A stretch of DNA of 64,000 nt from Pseudomonadota bacterium (GCA_018902755.1 JAHIQI010000069.1:186001-250000), one strand, 5' to 3'. Shown: positions 9,068 through 18,949, numbered from the stretch's first letter. Numbers and translations: made by a program. The notes: a model not told the origin generated them from the sequence alone.

Positions 9068-11148
9068 CTGCCTTGGCTGTAGCGCCGCCGGGCCCGTTCC
9101 ACCGCCTGTTGCAGCTCGGCCATCTGCACCGGTTTTTCCAGATAGTCCGAAGCGCCCATGCGCATGGCCGCCACCACGCTTTCCTTGTCACCGTGGCCGG
9201 TGACCACGATGACCTCGGCGTTGGGCTTTATCTTCTTGACCGCCTTGAGCACGTCCAGGCCGCTTAGCCCCGGCATCTTCAGGTCCGTGACCAAGGTGGG
9301 CGTGGGGTCTTGCTCGTAGGCCTCCAGGGCCAGCTTGGGATCGTTGTAACTGAACACTTCCATGCCGGCGCGCTTGAGGAAACTGGTGTAGACGCCGAGC
9401 ACCCCCTGGTCGTCGTCCACCACCGTCACCCGGCGGTCGTCGCTGCCCAGGGCCTCCAGGGCCGCCTTGACGATCTCGGAGTCATACTGGCTGCCCGCCC
9501 CCTCCCTGAGCACCGTGAAAGCGTCGTGCATGCTGTGGGCCGGGCGGTAGGGGCGGTGGCTGGTCATGGCCTCCACCACGTCGCACACCGCCAAAAGCTT
9601 GGCCCAGGGATGGGTCTGCTCCCCGGTAAGACCCTGGGGATAGCCCGAGCCGTCCAGGCGTTCGTGGTGCTCGTAGACCACCCGGGCCACGGGCCAGGGG
9701 AAGGGTATGTTTTCCAGGATGCGGTAGGCGGTGGTGGGGTGTTCGCGGATGATGCCCTGCTCATGCTCGGTGAGGCGGCCGGGCCGGTTCAGTATGTCCA
9801 GGGGAATGGCCCCCTTGCCGATGTCGTGCAGCAGGCCGCAGAACTTGATCCCCTCCAACTCATCGCTGCTCAGGCCCATGTGGGTGGCCACTTTTACCGC
9901 CAGCTCGGCCACCCGTTGGCTGTGGCCGGAGGTGTAGGGGTCGCGGCTGTCCACCATGTTGGTCAGGGCCATGGTGGTGGCTTCCAGGCCTTCGGTAATG
10001 GCGCGGCTCAGGTTCATGCGCTCCTGTTCCTGCCGCCGGTGCTCGGTTATGTCGCGATAAAGATGCACCGAGCCCATGACCTTGCCGTCGTCGGCGCTAA
10101 TGGGAGAAACGGTGAGGGAGAAAATCCTGTCGGTTTTGGGATCGATAAAATCCTTTACCGTGGCTTTGCCGGTGGTAATCACCTCGTGTTGCAGGCAATC
10201 CAGAGGCGGCTGATTTTTGCCGTACATGAGGTGGTAGTAGGGCTGGTTCACGATGTCAGCGAAATCAAGGCCCAGGTATCTAGTCAGAGCCTTGTTGCAT
10301 CGCTGCACCTTGCAGTCGTTGCTGATGACCACCACCATGTCTTCCAAGGCGTCGAAGCACTGACGCCATTCGCTGGCCGCCTGGCGCACTTCGCCTTCCA
10401 TGCGTCTGAGCGCTCTCAGGTCGGTGTAGATGGCCATGGAACCAAGCAGCTTACCTTCGGGGTCGATGAGCGGCGAGGCTGAGATGAGGATGGGTATACG
10501 GCTGCCCCCCTTGGTGACCACCTCGACGTCGTAAGAGGTGGATATCCCCTTGCGCCGCCTGGACAGGTGATGTTCCAGCACGGCTTTGTTGGTGGGGTCG
10601 AAAAATATCTGGATGTCTTGTCCCAGCAACTCCTGTTCGCTGTAGCCCATCAGAGAGCACAGGGACGGGTTTATGAAAGTGATGCGTCGCTGGTTGTCGA
10701 TGGCCACCAGGCCGTCCTTCATGGTCTCCACCAGGGTGCGGTAACGCTTTTCGCTGGCCGAGAGCATTTGGGTGCGGGAGATTCGGCGGTTGACCGCCAT
10801 CACCGCCGCTGCTTCCAGGCGGTCCAACTGGTTGAGCCCCAAGTAATCGGCAGCGCCCGCCCGAAGCAGTTCCATGGCCTTTTCCATGCTGGGGTGGGGG
10901 TCGATGACGATAGTGGGAAAATAGGGGCTCTGCTGTTGCAGCATGGCCAGAGCTTGGGAGGCGTCTTCAGGCTTGGCGGCGTACACCAATAGAAAATCTG
11001 GCTGTTGGGTCAGGTTTTCCTTGATTTCCAGAACGTCGTTGGTGGACAAAAGCACCCGGTCGGAGTCATTAGGGCACAGACGGCTGCGGGCCTCCCGCTC
11101 CAGCTTGGGCGGCAAGCCGAGAAAGAATATGCGTTCGGGATAGGTCAT
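9064..11148 (-). CDS. PAS-PAS-HD-GYP phosphodiesterase with receiver domains
   Basis: A 694-residue signalling protein. The N-terminal ~125 residues have a receiver-like pattern but Tyr in FLLVYAA replaces the phospho-Asp. Two PAS domains follow (~130-260 and ~265-385; GYSEQELLG is typical). The HD-GYP domain carries GLLHDIGKG and HHERLDGSGYPQGL and should hydrolyse cyclic di-GMP. A canonical receiver with phospho-Asp in TLVTDLKMPG and Lys in LEKPV ends the protein, an unusual C-terminal position for an HD-GYP protein. The start has AGGGGGG upstream. The stop shares CTAG with the convergent helicase gene. It lies immediately downstream of zraR on the same strand but has its own likely promoter. 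Confidence 0.88.
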   Translation of the reverse strand: MTYPERIFFLGLPPKLEREARSRLCPNDSDRVLLSTNDVLEIKENLTQQPDFLLVYAAKPEDASQALAMLQQQSPYFPTIVIDPHPSMEKAMELLRAGAADYLGLNQLDRLEAAAVMAVNRRISRTQMLSASEKRYRTLVETMKDGLVAIDNQRRITFINPSLCSLMGYSEQELLGQDIQIFFDPTNKAVLEHHLSRRRKGISTSYDVEVVTKGGSRIPILISASPLIDPEGKLLGSMAIYTDLRALRRMEGEVRQAASEWRQCFDALEDMVVVISNDCKVQRCNKALTRYLGLDFADIVNQPYYHLMYGKNQPPLDCLQHEVITTGKATVKDFIDPKTDRIFSLTVSPISADDGKVMGSVHLYRDITEHRRQEQERMNLSRAITEGLEATTMALTNMVDSRDPYTSGHSQRVAELAVKVATHMGLSSDELEGIKFCGLLHDIGKGAIPLDILNRPGRLTEHEQGIIREHPTTAYRILENIPFPWPVARVVYEHHERLDGSGYPQGLTGEQTHPWAKLLAVCDVVEAMTSHRPYRPAHSMHDAFTVLREGAGSQYDSEIVKAALEALGSDDRRVTVVDDDQGVLGVYTSFLKRAGMEVFSYNDPKLALEAYEQDPTPTLVTDLKMPGLSGLDVLKAVKKIKPNAEVIVVTGHGDKESVVAAMRMGASDYLEKPVQMAELQQAVERARRRYSQGS

Positions 11149-11229
11149 GACCCCCCTCGGCTAGAACTGCATTGGCGGTCATCAAACGAGTCATCTTACC
11201 CTAATTCACTCATAACACCTTAAACAAGC

Positions 11230-11273
11230 ATTATAATTATCCCGCCGTTCTACTAAAACAACAATTTTAGTAG
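11230..11273 (-). promoter_or_regulatory. zraR-proximal stem-loop and candidate -10 for HD-GYP gene
   Basis: Minus-strand TATAAT at 11230-11235 lies about 80 bases before the HD-GYP start, with TTTTAG 17 bases upstream as a weak -35. The latter falls inside a 9-bp A/T-rich stem-loop (CTACTAAAA, 11250-11273) located 26 bases after the zraR stop. The stem-loop is not followed by T residues, so it is a poor intrinsic terminator. Confidence 0.35.
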
Positions 11274-11298
11274 GGGATGAGGCTGAGCGGCGGGGCTC

Positions 11299-12653
<1,355 letters not shown>

Positions 12654-12657
<4 letters not shown>

Positions 12658-14135
12658 GCGTGCGCCTCGTCGGGGATGAGGGTGAGGATGAACCTGGCTC
12701 CGCCTTGCTCCACGGCCGATCCGGCGGTCAACTCGCCGCCCATGCCACGGGCCAGGCGGCGGGCGATGGCTAGGCCCAGGCCGCTGCCCCTTTCCTTGGT
12801 GCTGAAGAAAGGGTCGAAAATTTCCTCGGACTTGCCTGGAGGCAGGCCGGGTCCCTGGTCGCTTACCTCCACCTGCACCAGGCGGCCGCTTTGATGGGCG
12901 GCAACGGTAACCAGGCCCTTGCCGTTGTTGGCTTCCAGGGCGTTGATGATCAGGTTCATCATTATCTGGCGAACCTGGTCCGGGTCTGCTTTGACCAGGG
13001 GTAGGCCGTCGTCCAGGCGGCTGATGATCTCTACTCCCTGGGAGCGGGGCTCGTCGGCCAAAAGGCGTAGGGTGCCGGCGATGCTCTCATGCAAATCCAT
13101 GGAGATCAGGCGCGGGGAACGGGGGCGAGTGTAGTCCAGCAGGCCGGAGACCACCCGTTCCAGACGGTCCACCTCGGACACCGCGGTCTCGGCGCACTGG
13201 TAGGAGCGGGTGCCCGGTTCGTGGCCCTTGGCCAGGTACTGCACCAGTCCGCGCACGGCGGAAAGGGGGTTGCGCACCTCGTGGGCCACCGAACCGGCCA
13301 AGCGGCCCACGGCGGCCAGGTGCTGGTTTTCGGCCACCTCCTCGCGCAGGCGGGCCAGCTCGCCCTGACGCCGCCGGGCGTAGAAAAACATGGCCGCGGC
13401 CAGGGCTCCGGTGGAGAAGAACACCACCCCGGCCAGGATCAGCGAACTGATTAGGTCGCGGCCCTGGGCGGCATGGATGGAAGCGGTGGACAGGCGCACC
13501 AGCACGTAGCCCGGCTTCAGGTTCGGGGGAGGAGAGCCGGGCCCTCGGCCGCCGGGTACCCGGCCATCAGGCCCATCCGGGGGCGGGCCCATCATGCGGC
13601 GCATGTGGTCGTCCATGGAGCGGGCCCAAGTAGGCAGGGAGCGCCCCGGCCGCTGGAAGGGGGCCAGGGGCTCGAAGGGGCGGCCGACCACCAGCTCCTT
13701 GCCCAGGAACTGGATCACCGGCATGCGTTTGTCGATAGCCTGCTGCACGCTGGCGGGAAGGCCGGTGAGGGCCTGGCCGGGCACGTCGTCCACCCCGCTG
13801 GAGGCCACCCCGGCGGCCAGCACCTCGCCCTGGGGGCCCATGACCGCCAGGGAGTGCAGGGAGGGCAGGCGCAGCATCTCTTCCACCAGGGACTGCATCC
13901 GAAGCGAGCCCCACATGTGGTGACGCATGCCGAAGCGGGTGGCCCCTTCCAGGGACTTGATCACCAACTCGCCCTGGGTGGCCAAGGCATGGCGCATCAA
14001 CTGCCCGGTGCTTTGCATGCGCCGGGCGGTGGTGACTCCAATCACAGCCAGGATGAGAAGCAACACCCCCACCAGCAAGAGGCCGGTTAGCCTGCTCTTG
14101 GGCTCGGCCAGGGGGCTGGAGGGGGTGTCGGTCAT
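12654..14135 (-). CDS. zraS: ZraS-like membrane sensor histidine kinase
   Basis: A 493-residue kinase with two membrane segments (~19-38 and ~232-252) that enclose a periplasmic sensor of about 190 residues containing a flexible Pro/Gly/Arg/Met-rich stretch around 178-208. The H-box is SVAHEVRNPLSAV, followed by the N-box MNLIINALEA and G-boxes DQGPGLPPG and GSGLGLAIARRLA. It should sense metal or envelope stress and phosphorylate ZraR, encoded next with a 4-base overlap. A hairpin separates it from zraP. In enterobacteria zraP is divergent from zraSR, but here all three are co-directional. Confidence 0.88.
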
Positions 14136-14156
14136 TTTTGCTCTTTTCTTCTAAGC

Positions 14157-14192
14157 CAATCAGGGCCCGAGCCTAGGCCCGGACCCTGATTG
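14157..14192 (-). terminator. Long hairpin between zraP and zraS (attenuator-like)
   Basis: CAATCAGGG pairs perfectly with CCCTGATTG and the intervening GC-rich bases continue the stem around a CTAG centre with one G-T wobble. No T-run follows, so partial termination or an mRNA 3'-end stabiliser that keeps zraP expression above zraSR is more likely than full termination. Confidence 0.55.
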
Positions 14193-14209
14193 TAACCGAG
14201 GGTGGGTGC

Positions 14210-14674
14210 TTACCGCCAGCAGCTACCGGGACCGTAGCCCATGCCCTGGCCGCCGCGGGGGCCGCGATTGAAGCCGCGCCCGAAGCCGGAGCCGGGCAGA
14301 CCGGCGTCATTGGCCTTCTTGGCCAACTGGCTGCGCAGGTCGATCATCTCGTTCTGCAGGGCCTTGATCTTGGCCTGGTCGGCGTCGGGCTGGGCGTACA
14401 GGGTGCGCAGCTCGATGCGCTTGGTGGCCAGGGTCTGGCGCAGAGGCATGGTGTCCTTCAAGAAGGCGGCCTGCTTGGCCTGGAACTGTTCAAATTGCTC
14501 CTTGGTCATGTTGGGGCCGGGGCCGTAGCCGGGTCCGCCACCGGAACCGGCGGCGTAACCGGGGCAGTTGCCCGGACCGTAGCCCTGGCCAGGACCCCAG
14601 GGGCCGGCCCAAGCGCCCACCGCCATGGTGGCCACCAAAGCCATGCTGCCCAAGATTACCATCAGCTTTTTCAT
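14210..14674 (-). CDS. zraP: ZraP-like periplasmic metal-responsive chaperone
   Basis: A 154-residue exported protein with a clear signal peptide (MKKLMVILGSMALVATMAVGA, cleavage near AWA). A Gly/Pro-rich low-complexity linker follows, then a helical core (TKEQFEQFQAKQAAFLKD to LRSQLAKKAND) of the Spy/CpxP/ZraP superfamily, then a Gly/Arg-rich tail ending GSCWR. Family members bind zinc and act as periplasmic chaperones and repress ZraS. The product is highly expressed in family members, consistent with the near-consensus sigma-54 promoter. The start has AGGAGA-type spacing upstream. Confidence 0.85.
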   Translation of the reverse strand: MKKLMVILGSMALVATMAVGAWAGPWGPGQGYGPGNCPGYAAGSGGGPGYGPGPNMTKEQFEQFQAKQAAFLKDTMPLRQTLATKRIELRTLYAQPDADQAKIKALQNEMIDLRSQLAKKANDAGLPGSGFGRGFNRGPRGGQGMGYGPGSCWR

Positions 14675-14737
14675 CGTATGTCTCCTTTGCGAGGTTCCCA
14701 GTTTAGGTTAGGTGCGTATCCGGTTGCCCCAATAACT

Positions 14738-14753
14738 AGCAGACAGCGTGCCA
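14738..14753 (-). promoter_or_regulatory. Sigma-54 promoter of the zraPSR operon
   Basis: On the minus strand this reads TGGCACGCTGTCTGCT, matching TGGCACG-N4-TTGCW except for one T. GG and GC are exactly 12 bases apart. The start site is predicted near 14727, about 50 bases before the zraP ATG. Only sigma-54 enhancer-binding proteins such as the ZraR encoded downstream activate this class. Confidence 0.82.
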
Positions 14754-14850
14754 ACGGTTACCAAAGAGAAAAAAAATTAAAAATAACTACAAAAACAAAT
14801 AGATAAAAAATGCGGCATGGCGAGCGTTGCTAGAGGAATAACCTGGGGCG

Positions 14851-14893
14851 GAGAAAAATATTAGCAAGACAAAGAGGTGGTGAGAAAATATTA
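14851..14893. repeat. Direct repeat GAGAAAA(A)TATTA upstream of zraP
   Basis: GAGAAAAATATTA (14851-14863) and GAGAAAATATTA (14882-14893) are spaced 31 bases apart, about three helical turns, and lie 100-155 bases upstream of the zraP -24 element, where ZraR would be expected to bind. The surrounding AT-rich gap 14675-15062 holds no gene that I can support. Confidence 0.35.
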
Positions 14894-14979
14894 TGCACTT
14901 TGCGCTGGGCGCGGTGCGTGCTCCTTGCGCCGCCTCTTTCCCTATCGCCTGCCAAAGCCCACCCTTTTGCCTATTTTTC

Positions 14980-15038
14980 TTGACCAAGTCTAAATATTGG
15001 CCTATGGTAAATATTAACCGAACCCCCTTCTTGGTTAA
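14980..15038 (+). promoter_or_regulatory. Promoter and operators of the XRE-cupin gene
   Basis: TTGACC (14980-14985), a 17-base spacer and TATGGT (15003-15008) form a sigma-70-type promoter. GGTAAATATTAACC (15006-15019) is a 12/14 palindrome over the -10 and start site, and TTGACCAAG (14980-14988) is nearly complemented by CTTGGTTAA (15030-15038). Autorepression by the XRE protein is likely. Confidence 0.5.
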
Positions 15039-15062
15039 GTCAATAATATATCGGATAAAAAC

Positions 15063-15605
15063 GTGAATTTGGGAAACGAGCTGCGCCGCTGCCGCAAGCA
15101 AAGGAACCTTACACTGAAAGCAGTGGCCGAAAAGGCCGGCGTCTCCGAAGGCTTCTTGAGCCAGGTGGAGAACAACGTCAAGTCCCCCTCGGTGGAGACC
15201 CTGATGTCCATCGGTCAGGCCCTGTCCGTGGACGTGGGCGGCTTGCTCAGCCGCCTGCAGAACCAGGAAAGGGTGTTTGTCTTCAGGACCGACGAGTGGG
15301 ACGAAGTGGACATGCCCCACACCGGTTTTGTCACCCGGCGCATGAGCCCGCCCAAAGACCGCGCGGTCTTGGACAGCGCGGTTTTATTCATAGAGCCCGG
15401 CAAATCGCTGCCAGTGCGCAAGGACATCAAAAACGGCCAGGAGGTCCTGTGCGTTTTGGACGGCCAGATTGAGCTGCATCATGGGGACAAGGTGTTCCAT
15501 TTGAAAAAACACGACGCCGCCCATTTCTGGGCCGAGCCCAAGGCCCAGGCCATCGCCAACACCGGCAAGGAGCTTGCCGTGGTGTTGTGGGTGGGAACCA
15601 TGTAG
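15063..15605 (+). CDS. XRE-family transcriptional regulator with cupin sensor domain
   Basis: A 180-residue regulator: an N-terminal HTH_3 domain (LRRCRKQRNLTLKAVAEKAG, then VSEGFLSQVENNVKSPSVET) and a C-terminal cupin barrel (~95-178) with the typical NGQEVLCVLDGQIEL segment. Such proteins sense a small carboxylic acid, amine or CoA-pathway intermediate and control adjacent metabolic genes. The start is a GTG without an obvious Shine-Dalgarno, close to the predicted transcript start. It lies 47 bases ahead of the thiolase-DUF35-dehydrogenase genes, its probable targets. A second XRE-cupin gene accompanies the kor operon at 22 kb. Confidence 0.85.
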   Translation: MNLGNELRRCRKQRNLTLKAVAEKAGVSEGFLSQVENNVKSPSVETLMSIGQALSVDVGGLLSRLQNQERVFVFRTDEWDEVDMPHTGFVTRRMSPPKDRAVLDSAVLFIEPGKSLPVRKDIKNGQEVLCVLDGQIELHHGDKVFHLKKHDAAHFWAEPKAQAIANTGKELAVVLWVGTM

Positions 15606-15652
15606 TAGCGGCGGGCGCCGCTTGGCCGACTTTAGTCTAGAGGAGGGAATCG

Positions 15653-17020
15653 ATGATCAAATTCGGCAAGGGCAATTTGAGGGTGCCCCAGTGGTCCAGA
15701 AGGGTGTTCATGGTCGCCGGCGGCTGCACCCCCTTCCGCAAGTACTTCCCGGAGTACAAGCTGGAAGAGCTGGTGATGATGGGCTACAAGATGATGCTTG
15801 AGGACAACGACCTCAAGCTCTCACCCAAGGAGATCAAGGACCAGATCCAGTACTGCGCCTACGGCGAGTTCGCCGACCACTTCCAGGATCAGCTTCTCTG
15901 CGAGGCCAAGATCCACGACTACCTGGGCCTGGAGCCCTTGTGGAACAACGGCATCAAGACCGGCGGGGCCACCGGCGGGGCGGCGGTGCTCAACGGGGCC
16001 ATGGCCGTGGCCAGCGGATACGCCGACACGGTCTTGGTCTGCGGCTGGGAGCGCATGGACGAGGTGGACACCCGCACCGGCAACTTCTACATCTCCACCG
16101 CGGCCTGCAAGGACTTCGAGACCCGCATGGGCCGCATCTACAGCTCCTACTACGCGCCCATGGCCAACCGCTTCGCCGAGGCCTACAACCTCTCGGAGGT
16201 CACGCGGGCCAAGGTGGCGGTGAAGAACCGGGGCTACGCCATGAGCAACCCCAACGCCCAGCAGCCGGGCCGCCACACCGTGGAGGAGGTGCTGGAGTCG
16301 CGCATGAGCGCCTATCCTTTGCGCTTCCTGGAGTGCTGCGCCATGACCGCGGGCAGCGCCTCGGTGCTCTTGTGCAACGAGGAGATGGCCTACAAACTCA
16401 GCGACCACCCGGTGGAGCTGTTCATGGCCGGCGGCACCCACACCTTGCGCGTGGCTGACCGCCGGCACATGGAAATCCCCCTGCTGCCCAACGAAGAGCC
16501 GGGCATGTACGACGAGCTCTTGAAAGACTCCGGCCGCTGGCCCGGCTTCGAGTCCTTCTTGGCGGCGCGCTTCGCCGCCTACCTGGCCTACCGCATGGCC
16601 GGCATCCACGACCCCCTGGAGGAGTTGGACTTGGTGGAGTTGCACGACGCCTTCACCATCAGCGACATCCAGACCTACGGCGACATCGGCCTTCGGCCCT
16701 ACGGCCAGGAGCCGGACTACATCGAGAGCGGCGACGCCTACTTTGAGGGCAAGTGCCCCTCCAACCTCTCCGGCGGCCTCTTGGGCACCATGCACGCGGT
16801 GGGCGCCACCGGCATCTGGCAGGCGGCCGAGGTGCTGTGGCAGCTTCAGGGCAAGTACGACAAGTTCCACGGCGCGGAGAAGTGGTGGAAACGGGCCGGC
16901 AAGGAAAAACCGGCCGACTGGAAGAGCCTCCAGGTAAAGGACCCCAAGCAGGGCCTGTGGATCAGCCACGCCGGGGTTGGCTCTCACGTAACCTGCGGCA
17001 TCTTGCGCAAGGCCTGGTAG
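15653..17020 (+). CDS. Thiolase-fold protein (SCP-x/Ltp2-like), DUF35 partner subunit
   Basis: A 455-residue thiolase superfamily protein. The segment normally holding the acylated Cys reads IKTGGATGGAAV, with Thr107 in the nucleophile region, so the classic Claisen Cys seems absent. His331 in VELHDAFTISD and His381 in GTMHAVGATG are retained, and Cys448 lies in the terminal strand. Thiolases without the nucleophile that pair with a DUF35 protein, such as steroid Ltp2, are retro-aldolases; others of this architecture are anaerobic CoA thiolases. The DUF35 gene follows by 16 bases and an acyl-CoA dehydrogenase after that, so a beta-oxidation-like route for an unidentified acyl-CoA is probable. 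The start has AGGAGGG at ideal spacing. Confidence 0.8.
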   Translation: MIKFGKGNLRVPQWSRRVFMVAGGCTPFRKYFPEYKLEELVMMGYKMMLEDNDLKLSPKEIKDQIQYCAYGEFADHFQDQLLCEAKIHDYLGLEPLWNNGIKTGGATGGAAVLNGAMAVASGYADTVLVCGWERMDEVDTRTGNFYISTAACKDFETRMGRIYSSYYAPMANRFAEAYNLSEVTRAKVAVKNRGYAMSNPNAQQPGRHTVEEVLESRMSAYPLRFLECCAMTAGSASVLLCNEEMAYKLSDHPVELFMAGGTHTLRVADRRHMEIPLLPNEEPGMYDELLKDSGRWPGFESFLAARFAAYLAYRMAGIHDPLEELDLVELHDAFTISDIQTYGDIGLRPYGQEPDYIESGDAYFEGKCPSNLSGGLLGTMHAVGATGIWQAAEVLWQLQGKYDKFHGAEKWWKRAGKEKPADWKSLQVKDPKQGLWISHAGVGSHVTCGILRKAW

Positions 17021-17036
17021 GAAAGGAGATCGAGAA

Positions 17037-17540
17037 ATGACCAAAGCATACGAAGGTCCCCTGTCCACCAAGTTCATCGGCGAGCCCAGCGCGATCTACG
17101 ACGACGCCGGCGACTTCTGGGTGGTCAACTTCCCCCGTTCAATCACCCACCACCACACCTACGGCCTGCTGACCCCCTTCTTCAAGGGGCTCACCGAAGG
17201 CAAGCTGTTGGCCACCAAGTGCACCAATCCCGAGTGCACCGAGAACTCCACCTGGCTGCCGCCCCGGGCCGACTGCCCGGACTGCTACGCGCGCACTGAG
17301 TGGGTTGAGGTTCCCACCGAAGGCAAAATCTACGCCTACACCATGCTGGACTACGCGGGCATAGGCATCGAGATGGAGACCCCCTACTGGCAGATCGACG
17401 TGGAGATCGAGGGGGTGGACACCATATTCAAGGGGTGGCTCAAGCAGGGCAAGCCGGTGACCGGCATGCCGGTGAGGGCCGAGTTCCGCACCAACAACCC
17501 CACCCACACCATCTTGGACATCTGCTGGGTGCCCAAGTAA
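17037..17540 (+). CDS. DUF35 zinc-ribbon/OB-fold protein, thiolase partner
   Basis: A 167-residue protein with a rubredoxin-like zinc ribbon (C62, C67, C80, C83; pattern CX4C-X12-CX2C) followed by an OB-fold (~90-165, TEGKIYAYTMLDYAG onwards). In characterised pairs the DUF35 subunit binds the CoA part of the substrate and completes the active site of the thiolase-like partner encoded just upstream. AAAGGAG precedes the ATG. A long N-terminal extension (residues 1-50) may clamp the partner. Family call is firm; the substrate is unknown. Confidence 0.87.
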   Translation: MTKAYEGPLSTKFIGEPSAIYDDAGDFWVVNFPRSITHHHTYGLLTPFFKGLTEGKLLATKCTNPECTENSTWLPPRADCPDCYARTEWVEVPTEGKIYAYTMLDYAGIGIEMETPYWQIDVEIEGVDTIFKGWLKQGKPVTGMPVRAEFRTNNPTHTILDICWVPK

Positions 17541-17554
17541 GGCTAGGACCGCAC

Positions 17555-17580
17555 GCGGGGGGCCCCAACGGGCTCCCCGC
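17555..17580 (+). terminator. Perfect GC hairpin between DUF35 and dehydrogenase genes
   Basis: GCGGGGGGCCC pairs with GGGCTCCCCGC (one G-T) around a CAAC loop, 14 bases after the DUF35 stop. No T-run follows, so it may attenuate or stabilise mRNA 3' ends rather than terminate fully. Confidence 0.4.
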
Positions 17581-17679
17581 CCATTTGAGCCCATATCGGC
17601 CGGGCCGGACGGCATCTTGACGGCGAGGCGGCTTATTTTCTAGAGTGAGTGGGCATTACCAGTCAGCGCGGAGGAGGGG

Positions 17680-18831
17680 ATGGATTTCGAGCTTACCATG
17701 GAGCAGGAAATCCTGCGTAAAACGGTCAGGGACTTCGCCGAAAAAGAGATAGCCCCGGTGGCCCGGGAGCTGGACCGCAAGGAGGAGTTCTCCGTGGACA
17801 CCTGCCGGGCCATGGGCGAGCTGGGCCTGTTCGGCATGATCGTGGCCGAGGAGTACGGCGGCCAGGGCATGGACTACGTGTCCTACATCATCGCGGTGGA
17901 GGAGCTGGCCCGTATCGACGGCTCCCACGCCGCCACCATCGCCGCGGGCAACTCCCTGGGCATATCGCCGCTGTACTACTACGGCAGCGAGGAGCAGAAG
18001 CACAAATACCTGCCCAAGCTGTGCACCGGCGAGGGCATCTGGGGCTTCGGCCTAACCGAGCCGGGCGCGGGCTCCGACGCGGGCAACAGCGCCACCACCG
18101 CCATCCTGGACGGCGACCAGTGGGTGATAAACGGGTCCAAGATTTTCATCACCAACGCCAGCGCCCCCAACAGCATCGGGGTCACGGTGATGTGCAAGAC
18201 CGGCAAGCGCGAGGGCGGCCGCGACGAGCTCTCCTGCATCCTGGTGGAGCACGGCACCCCCGGCTTCGAGGCCAGGGAGATGCACGGCAAGATGATGTGG
18301 CGGGCCTCCAACACCAGCGAGCTGTACTTCGACGATTGCCGGGTGCCCAAGGACAACATCCTGGGCACGCGGGGCAAGGGCTTCCATCAGATGCTGGAGA
18401 CCCTGGACGGCGGGCGGCTGTCCATCGGGGCCATGGGTGTGGGCGGAGCCCAGGGGGCCTACGAGCTGGCCCTGCGCTACGCCAAGGAGCGCAAGCAGTT
18501 CGGCAAGCCCATATCGAGCTTCCAGATCAACGCCTTCAAGCTGGCCGACATGGCCATGGAGATCGAAGCCTCGCGCCTGCTGCTCTACAACGCCTGCTGG
18601 CTGCGCGACAAGCACAAGTTCTTTTCCAAGCACGCGGCCATGGCCAAGCTCTACGCCTCGGAGGTGATGGGGCGGGTGACCGACCAGGCCGTGCAGTTGC
18701 ACGGCGGCTACGGCCTGATGCAGGAGTACGACGTGGAGCGTTTTTACCGCGACTACAAGCTGCTGACCATTGGGGAGGGCACCAGCGAGATTCAGCGCCT
18801 GGTTATCGCCAGGCTCATCGGAGCGATCTAG
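17680..18831 (+). CDS. Acyl-CoA dehydrogenase
   Basis: A 383-residue FAD enzyme of the short/medium-chain acyl-CoA dehydrogenase family at standard length. WGFGLTEPGAGSDAG is the FAD/substrate motif, and the catalytic base Glu366 lies in IGEGTSEIQRL. It introduces a trans-2 double bond into an acyl-CoA and passes electrons to ETF. The start has GGAGGAGGGG. It follows the thiolase-like/DUF35 pair, so the three enzymes probably act on the same pathway; a benzylsuccinyl-CoA-type or branched substrate is possible but nothing here proves it. A strong terminator follows. Confidence 0.92.
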   Translation: MDFELTMEQEILRKTVRDFAEKEIAPVARELDRKEEFSVDTCRAMGELGLFGMIVAEEYGGQGMDYVSYIIAVEELARIDGSHAATIAAGNSLGISPLYYYGSEEQKHKYLPKLCTGEGIWGFGLTEPGAGSDAGNSATTAILDGDQWVINGSKIFITNASAPNSIGVTVMCKTGKREGGRDELSCILVEHGTPGFEAREMHGKMMWRASNTSELYFDDCRVPKDNILGTRGKGFHQMLETLDGGRLSIGAMGVGGAQGAYELALRYAKERKQFGKPISSFQINAFKLADMAMEIEASRLLLYNACWLRDKHKFFSKHAAMAKLYASEVMGRVTDQAVQLHGGYGLMQEYDVERFYRDYKLLTIGEGTSEIQRLVIARLIGAI

Positions 18832-18860
18832 CGTCCTGGGGGACGGTAGGAGGGAAGGGG

Positions 18861-18890
18861 AAGGCGCCTCCGTAAGGAGGCGCCTTTTTT
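18861..18890 (+). terminator. Intrinsic terminator after acyl-CoA dehydrogenase
   Basis: An 11-bp perfect stem AAGGCGCCTCC with GTAA loop runs into six T. It marks the right end of the GC-rich block before the AT-rich gene. Confidence 0.9.
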
Positions 18891-18949
18891 AATGAGAAAT
18901 CGCAACCGGATAGTGGGAAGGCCAATTGCTTCGACTACTCATCCCAGGG

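Noticed and set aside
14787..15320. Minus-strand reading frame covering the XRE promoter
   Set aside because: Overlaps the XRE-cupin gene antisense and runs through the promoter; composition of a shadow frame.
15653..18831. Firm assignment as benzylsuccinate-pathway bbsA/bbsB/bbsG
   Set aside because: Architecture fits, but no bbsE/F or benzylsuccinate synthase gene is present and the nucleophile loop differs; substrate left open.
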